This document shows positions 11,201 through 20,200 of a stretch of DNA of 64,000 bases, piece after piece. Positions within the stretch are counted from its first letter, which is position 1; every line of letters begins with the position of its first letter. A model generated the notes under the pieces. The model searched no databases, had not been told where the DNA came from, and saw nothing but the letters and a program-made list of their open reading frames with translations. Position numbers and translations under genes: made by a program. The stretch lies in assembly GCF_051297175.1 (NCBI RefSeq), contig NZ_JBINNY010000001.1, forward strand, positions 3,906,001-3,970,000. Reading direction: 5' to 3'. Origin of the DNA: Dryocola sp051297175 (GTDB lineage Bacteria > Pseudomonadota > Gammaproteobacteria > Enterobacterales > Enterobacteriaceae).

Positions 11201-14200
11201 TGACGGTCAACGTCACGGACGGGGCGGGCAACACCAGCCAGAACGCGCTGGCCTTCTCGGTCGATACCACTATCAGTATCCCGACGGTCGATCTGCTCGA
11301 CGCCTCCGACAGCGGCACCAGCCGCACCGACAACTGGACGAACAGCACCCTGCCGGGCTTTGCCATCGGCAACGTCGACGCCGACGTGGTCACCGTGGAC
11401 GTGCTGATCGACGGCGTCAGCTACAGCGCGGTCAATACGGCCGGTAGCTGGAGCTTCAGCGCGACCTCCGCGCTGGCGGACGGCGATCACAGCGTGCAGA
11501 TCAGAGCCACCGACGCGGCGGGCAACACCGCAACGTCGGCCTCGCTGACCATCAATGTCGACACGGTTACCGCCGCACCGGGCATCACGCTGAGCGATGA
11601 CTCCGGCATTAAAGGCGACAACGTCACCAACAGCACTAAACCAGGCTTCGCTATCACGACCGATACCGACGCGGCGCAGGTCATGGTGACGCTGGATAAC
11701 GGCACCGCCCTCGCCGCCACCAAAGACAGCGACGGCCTGTGGCGCTTCGCGGCCCCGGCGACCTTAACCGACGGCGCACACTCCCTGTCCGTCACCGTTA
11801 CCGACGGCGCGGGCAACGCCAATCAAAGCTCGCTCTCCTTCACCATCGACACGCAGATCCAGACGCCAACCGTCGATATGCTTGATAGCGCCGACAGCGG
11901 CGTAAGCAGTACCGACAACTGGACGAACAACGCGAAGCCGACCTTCAGCGCCGGTAACCTCGACGCCGACGTGGTGGCCGTGGAAGTGCTGATCGACGGC
12001 ACAAGCTACAACGCCGTCAACGCAAACGGCAGCTGGAGCTTTACCCCGAACGCGCCGCTGCCGGACGGCGACCGCCAGATTCAGGTCAGAGCCACGGATG
12101 CGGCGGGCAACACCGCAACCTCCGCAACGCTTGTCGTTAAGGTCGATACCGTCACCGCCGCGCCTGCGATTACCCTCACCGACGACAGCGGCGTCAAAGG
12201 CGACAACATTACTAACGACACGACGCCGGGCTTCGGCATCGTGACGGACAGCGACGTCGCAACCGTCATGGTTTCCATCGACGGCGGCGCGGCCGTTGCC
12301 GCCGTGAAAGACAGCGATGGCCGCTGGCATTACAACGTTCCCGCCGCGCTCGGCGACGGCGAGCACGATATCCAGGTCATGGCGACCGACGGCGCGGGCA
12401 ACACCAGCCAAAGCTCGCGGGCGTTCACCGTTGATACCGGCATCACCGCGCCGACTATCGATCTGGTCGATTCCTCCGACTCGGGCATCAGCACGTCGGA
12501 TAACTGGACGAGCGACACGACGCCAACCTTCGCCATCGGCAACGTTCAGCCGGACGTGGTGAACATTGACGTGCTGATTGACGGCGTCAGCTATCCGGCA
12601 ATTAAGAGCGGCGACAGCTGGAGCTTCACGCCGGGCACGGCCCTGAACGACGCGACCTACAGCGTGCAGGTTCGCGCGACCGATGCCGCAGGCAACGTGA
12701 TTACGTCGGCCCCGCTGTCCGTCACGGTCGATACCGTCACGGCCGCGCCCGCGATTACGCTCAGCGACGACACCGGCGTAAAAGGCGACAACCTGACCAA
12801 CGACACCACGCCGGGCTTCGCTATCACAACCGACACCGACGCCGTGCAGGTGCTTGTCTCGCTGGATAACGGTACGCCGGTCGCGGCGCTTAAAGGTAGC
12901 GACGGCAACTGGCAGTTCTCCGTGCCCGCCGCGCTGGCAGAAGGCGATCACGCGCTATCCGTAACGGTCACCGACCGGGCCGGAAATACCCAGCAAAGCT
13001 CGCTGTCATTCAGCGTGGATACCACGCTGTCTCTCCCAACGCTTGCGATCGCCGTGAGCGACGATTCCGGCTACAGCGACAACGACGGGATCACCCGCGA
13101 AACGAAGCCAAAATTTGTCATCGGCAACGTCGACGCCGACGTGCACAGCGTGAAGCTGAATATTGGCGGCGTTGAGTATCAGGCCGTGAACAACGCGGGC
13201 GTCTGGTCGTTTACGCCGGGCACCGCCCTGCCGGAAGCAACCTACGACGTTACGCTCACGGTCACCGACGACGCGGGTAACCAGAAAACCGTCACCCAGA
13301 CCGTCAAAATCGACACCCACACCAGCGTGGACAGCGTTACGCTTACGGATGACACCGGCTTACAGAATGACTGGCGCACCAATAAAAAAGACTCGGCCTT
13401 TAGTATTGACGCGCCTGCCGACGCCTATACGGTAACCGTTGCGCTGGACAACGGCCAAAGCCGCAGCGCGGTGCTGATCGGCGGCAAGTGGGTCTTTACG
13501 CTGTCGGACACCACCGCCGACGGCACGCACGTTCTGCACATCACGGTGAGCGATCTGGCGGGCAATAGCGCCACGCTCGATCAAAACTTCGTCGTTGATA
13601 CCGAGCTGTCCCCGCTGACCATCGATCTGCTGACCGCCGACGACAGCGCAAACGCCACGGACAACATCACCAACGTGAGAACGCCGCGCTTCGCGTTCGG
13701 CAACATTCCTGCGGACGTGATAAGCGTGACCGTTACGCTTGACGGGCAGACCACGGTGATACGCCCGCAAAGCGACGGTACCTACACGTTTATGCCGTCG
13801 GTCGCCTTAGCCGACAACAGCTACGAGCTGGTGGTGAACGTGACCGATACCGCGGGAAACACGCGCAGCAGCTCCCTGAGTTTTGAAGTGGATACCGTCA
13901 CCGCCGTCAACACCATCACGCTGATGAACGACTCCGGGGATTCCGCGACCGACAACGTGACAAACGCCAGCCTGCCGAAATTCTCGGTGACCACACCTGC
14001 GGACGTGCAAACCGTTGTAGCAACGCTCAACGGCCTGCCTTGCACCGTTACGCAAACCGGCAGTGGCGTGTGGGAAGTCACCGCCCCGACGCTCACCTCG
14101 AGCGGGGATTACACCCTGGTCGTCGTCGCGACGGACGTTGCGGGCAACCAGGCGACCAGCAGCAAAACCATCACCTTTGATAACCAGATCTCGCTTCCGA

Positions 14201-17200
14201 CCATCGCGCTTGCCAGCGCCGATGACACCGGCTTTGACGCAAACGACCGGCTGACCATGAACACCCGCCCCTCGTTCGTCATGACCAACGTCGATGCCGA
14301 CGTGACCCGCATGATGGTCACGCTGAAAGGCAACACCGTTGAAGTCACGAAAGACGCTAGCGGCAACTGGATTTATCGCCCCGCCAACAACCTGACGGAC
14401 GACACTTACACCCTGCAGGTTGAAGTGCGGGACGCGGCGGGCAACACCCGCAGCAACAGCCTGGATTTTGTAGTCGATACCCGTGTTAACGCACCGGTTA
14501 TCGACATGCTCACCGCATCCGATACCGGCGACAGCAGCAGCGATAATAAAACCCGTAACACCACGCCGCAGTTCTCATTCAGCAATCTGGATACCGACGT
14601 GCACACGCTGCAGGTATCGCTGAATAACGTCACCTACAACATCGTGAAGGACGCGGGCGGCAACTGGTCATGGACCGCGCCAGCCCTGACCGACGGCAAC
14701 TATAAGTTAGTCGCCACCGCGACGGACAAAGCGGGCAACGTTGCCAACGCCGAGCTGAACTTCGAGATCGATACCGCCGTCACCATCAACAACGTGGTGA
14801 TGACCGTGGACAGCGGCTACGCCGACAGCGACCGCCTGACCAACGACACCAGCCCTTCGTTTGAGATTCAGGTGCCTGCCGACGTCACCCACGTTTCCGT
14901 CAAGCTGGACAACGGATCGGAAATCGATCTGGTCAAAACGGGCGGCAAGTGGACCTTCCCTTGCAGCGCCTTAGGCGACGGCGCGCATACGCTGCTGGTG
15001 ACCGCGCAGGACGACGCGGGCAACAGTACCTCGCAGACCATCTCCTTTGAGATCGACACCACGCTGCTGCCCGTCACCAGCGATCTGCGCGATGCGGATG
15101 ATACCGGCATCAGCGCTACGGATAACTACACCAGCAACGGGCAGCCGACCTTCCTGTTCACCAACGTCCCAACGGATGCCTGGAGCATGAGCGTTCGGCT
15201 GAACGGTCAGGACTATCCGGTATCGCTTAGCACGCTGCCGGTAAGCTTTAAGCCTTCGGCACCGCTTGCCGACGGCAGCTACACGCTGGTCACCACGATT
15301 ACCGATAAAGCGGGCAACACCGCAGAAAGCTCGCTGACCTTTACCGTGGACACCACCACCACCGTCGCCGTTGATTTTATCGAAGGCGACGATACCGGCT
15401 ATTCCAACAGCGACAACTACACCAGCGTCAATGCCCCAACCTTCGAGATTTCGGTACCGGCGGACGTGGTTTCCGTGACCGCCGTGCTTAACGGCGTGTC
15501 CTCGGTCGTCACCAAAAATCCGTCAGGAAAATGGATGTTTACCGCGCCGACCCTGACCGAAGGCGACCACACGCTGGTGGTGAACGTCACCGATCGCGCG
15601 GGCAATAACGCCAGCACGACGCTGCCGTTCACGGTGGATAAAACCATTGAAACCCCGGCACTCGATTTGGACACCAGCAGCGACACCGGCTACTCGTCAA
15701 CGGATAACCAGACCAAGGACACCACGCCGTCCTTTACCGTCACCGGCGTAGGCGCTGCGGATATTCACCTGGTCACCATTACGCTTAACGGCAAGGTTTA
15801 CGACGTGCAGAAGACCGGCGGTCAGTGGACCTTCCAGCTGCCCTCCGCCGACGCGCTTGCTGACGGCCAGTACGACGTTTCGGTGCGCTCCGAGGACAAC
15901 GCGGGTAACAGCAAAACCGGCAGCATGACGATCGTCGTCGACACCCAGTGCCCTGAGCCTGTCGTTGCGATGCGCGATGCGGATAACACCGGCGTCATCA
16001 CCGACACCATCACCTATCAGAAGCACCCGCGCTTTACCATCGGCGGCGCGCCGTCAGACCTCAACAGCATTACCGTTGAGCTGAACGGCCAAAGCTATAA
16101 CGTGAGTAAAAGCGCCACCTGGTGGGATGTTCCGGCTAACGTGAACCTGAGCGACGGCGATTACGAGCTGAGGGTGACCTTCACCGATAACGTCGGCAAC
16201 CGTGGCACCACCAGCTATAACTTCACGCTGGATACCGCAGTCCAGGGCGCGGAAATCGTGCTAATGGATGATTCAGGGAGCAACGCCAAAGATAACCTGA
16301 CCAACGTTAACGTGCCGCGTTTCGAAGTGCGGGCCGGGGAGCCGCTGTCGGCCGTCACCGCTACGCTGAACGGGAGCACGGTGCAGCTGACGAAGAATGC
16401 CCAGGGACGCTGGATTTACACCGCAGAACGCACGCTGAGCGACGGCACCTACACGCTGGTTACCGAACTGACCGACGTGGCGGGTAACAAGACGCAAAGC
16501 AGCCTGACCTTTACCATTGATACCCAGATCCCGACGCCAACTATTGATATGAATAGCAGCAGCGACACCGGTATCAGCTCGTCGGATAACCTGACGAAAA
16601 ACAATCAGCCGATCTTCACGCTCAATAACATCCCGTCGGACATCGACAGGGTGCAGGTCGCCATTGGCGGTTCGAACTTTAACGCCACGCAAAACGGCCA
16701 GGGCGTGTGGACCGTACAGCCGAGCAGGCTCAGCGACGGCAGCTACACCGCCGTCGTGACCGCCACCGATAAGGCCGGTAACCAGGCGCAAAGCAGCCTC
16801 AGCTTTACCATCGATACCACGATTGTGCTGTCGGTCGATCTGGCGGCATCATCGGATTCAGGGGTCTCGCAAAACGACAAGCTCACCAACGACACCACGC
16901 CAACCCTCCAGGGCATGACGGATGCGGGCGCGACGCTGCAGCTGACCGTTCGCGACAAGCAGGGCGCACAGGTGGCGACGCAAAACGTCACGCCTAACCC
17001 GGACGGAAGCTGGAGCGCGACGCTTAACGCGCTGGCCGAAGGCGAGTACACGGTGACGGTGAGAGCGGAAGACGCCGCGGGCAACGAGAAAACGCAAAGC
17101 CTGAATATTGTTATCGATACCACGACCGCGACGCCTTCCGTGGCGCTGACGATGTCCGACCCGTCCAACATGCATGAAGCGCTCGACCTGACGCCGGAAT

Positions 17201-20200
17201 TTAGCGGCGTTGCCGAGGCGGGCGCGACGCTGCGCATCAAGATTGACGGCGTAGCGGTCGCAAGCGTTACGGTGGACAGCACCGGCACATGGCAATGGAC
17301 GCCGCCGGATGCCCTGCTTTCCGGCGATCACCTGGTGACGGTGCAGGCCACCGACCGGGCGGGCAACGTTTCGCCGGAAGCCTCGTTCGACTTTATTATT
17401 CCGATTGTCGATATCACGCCGCCTTCGCTGATGCTCGTTAACTCAACGGATTCCGGCGCGCTGGGCGATTTTATTACTAAATTCAGCGCCCCTACGCTCA
17501 CCGGGGTTACGCTGCCGGGCACCACCGTCACCGTTTACCTTAACGGCCGGGCGGCGGGCACGACGCAAACGGACTCAACGGGCCGCTACAGCTTCGCGCT
17601 GCCGGCCCAGGCCGAGGGCACCTATTCGGTTAAAGTCAGCATCACCGACCCGAACACCAAGCTGCCGATTGATTCCGACGTTGCCCAGCTGGTGATTGAT
17701 ACCCACGTCAATGATATGACGTGGAACATCCCGGCGCTGAACGAGAACGGCTATCTGAATGACAAAACGCCGCTCGTCAACGGCGTTTCTGAAGCGGGCG
17801 CGCGCATCGCCGTGATGGTTGACGGCAACGTGGTGATTGATACCGCCACCGCCAACGACGGATCGTGGTCGGTCACGCTGCCGAACATGGGCGCGGACGG
17901 CGCGCATAACATCAGCCTAAGAGTCACCGACGTTGCCGGAAACGTGCGCACCTTCCCGGCTCAGAATGTCGTGCTGGATACGCAGATGGCGGCGCTGACG
18001 GTCAGCCTGCGTGCGGCTGACGACACGGGTGCCAGCAACAGCGACCGTATTACCAGCAAAACGTCCGTCACCCTGGAAGGCACCGCCGAAGCCAATGCGA
18101 AGGTAACTATCTTTAACGCAGCGGGAACCGCCATCGGCAGCGTAACCGCGGGTGCAAACGGCAGCTGGTCGCGTCAGATAACCTTAACGAAGGGCCAAAA
18201 TAATTTTGTGGTGAAGGCGGAAGACGCCGCGGGCAACGCCACGCAGAAAAACTTCAGCATTGAGTGCGATACCCAAAACGACATTACCGACATCAGCCTT
18301 ACCCGCGACAGCAACAGCGGCGACGTCTACGACCTGATCACCAACGACAAAACGCCTTCGGTATCCGCGCTGACCGACCCCGCCGCGTCCGTGGATGTCT
18401 ACGTCAATAATGTCAAAGTGACCACGATCGTCGCCGATGCCAGCGGCATTGCGACCTACAGCCTGGGCAACCGCGCTGACGGCGCATACAGCGTCAAATT
18501 TATCTCAACCGACCTTGCCGGAAACGTTGCCGAGTCGAATGTCGCAACGGTAGTCGTCGACAGCGTGATTAGCGACTTTACCGTCAGCTCGCTGCCCGCG
18601 CTGACCAAATCGCAGGCACAAACGATGAGCGGCACCGGGGAAGTGGGTGCGCGAGTGCAGGTAACGGTCAACGGCAAAGTGGCCGCGGAAACCAACGTTG
18701 GGAACAACGGCGAATGGTCGATTCCGGTGGTGCTTAAAAACGACGGCGATTATACAGTTTCGGTCACCATCACCGATATTGCCGGTAACCAGGAAACCAG
18801 CCCTGAACAATCGATTAAGCTCGACAGCCGTACTGCCTACCCCACCATTTTGCTGGACGATAGCGCCAACTCGGGCAGCAAAAGCGACCTGATCACCAAC
18901 GTCAAAATGCCGTCCTTCCACGGTACCGCCGAAGCGGGCGCAACGGTGTCGATTCTGATCAATGAGCGGGTCGTTGATACCGTTACCGCCGACGGCAACG
19001 GCCAATGGACGTGGCAGCAGCCGAACAATCTGGCGGACGGTGAATATTCAGTTCGCGTCGTCGCCGAAGACGCCGCGCTGAACACCGCCGACTCGTCGCG
19101 ACTGCTGGTGGTCATCGACACCGTTACGGAAATCAGCATCACCAAGTTCACCAGCGATAACGGCATTTATAGCGATGACCGCGTAACCAACGCTAGCCGT
19201 CCGGTCTTTGAGATCCAGGGCGAAGTGGGGCAGCCGGTGCGGGTCACCATCGACGGCGTTTATATCGAAACGGTAACCCTGAGCGGCCGAAGCCTGAGAT
19301 ACACCGCCCCTACCGCGCTTGCCGACGGCCAGCACAACATCGAATTTTCCATTACCGATGCGGCGGGCAACACGGCCAGCAGCGGCAGCTATAGCTTCAC
19401 GGTGGACACCGTTAACAACACGCCGATTACCCTTGATACCGTGAACGGTTCAGACGCGGCGGACCTGACCACAGGCGGCGTTATCTATATCAACGACGTT
19501 TCCCAGAATCTGCAGCTGTCCGGGCTTGCGGAAGCCGGAAGCATGGTGCGGATCGCGTTCAACGGCCTGCAGGTGGGTGAGGTCTGGGCGAACGCCCAGG
19601 GGCGCTGGTCGACAAGCGTGAATAAAATTGCCCTTGCCGAAGGGGATATCAGCGTCACCGTGTCCTCTAATGACCGCGCGGGGAATGCTAAATCGGCCTC
19701 CTTCAGCATGGTTGTCGATACCCAAATCAGCGAGTTCACCGTGGACGTCACGGATAACAAAGGCACGTCTGATAAATGGGCGGTAAACAGCGCCACCACG
19801 ACCTACTTTGGCCGCGGCGAGGCGGGCGCGACCGTTACGCTGATGCTGGCGGGCGCGATCGTTGCCTCGGTAGCGATTGCCGCAGACGGCACCTGGCAGC
19901 TGACCGCACCGGCCTTAAGCGAAGGGGATCATTCGCTCACCTTTACTATGACCGATAAGGCACGCAATACCCAGACGCTCGATCGCGACATCCTGGTGGA
20001 CTGGACTGCGCCAAACGTGCCGACGATTAGCAGCTCAACCTATATCGAAGACAGCGGACTTTGGGTGTTCTCCGGTAAAGGCGAAGTCGGTTCTACGCTG
20101 GTTATCAAGGACGGCCGGGGTAACGAAATTACCTCGACCAAAGTGGACGGCACGGGGAGCTGGCTTGCGGTGTTTGACTATCCGGCAGACGGCAAGCTGA

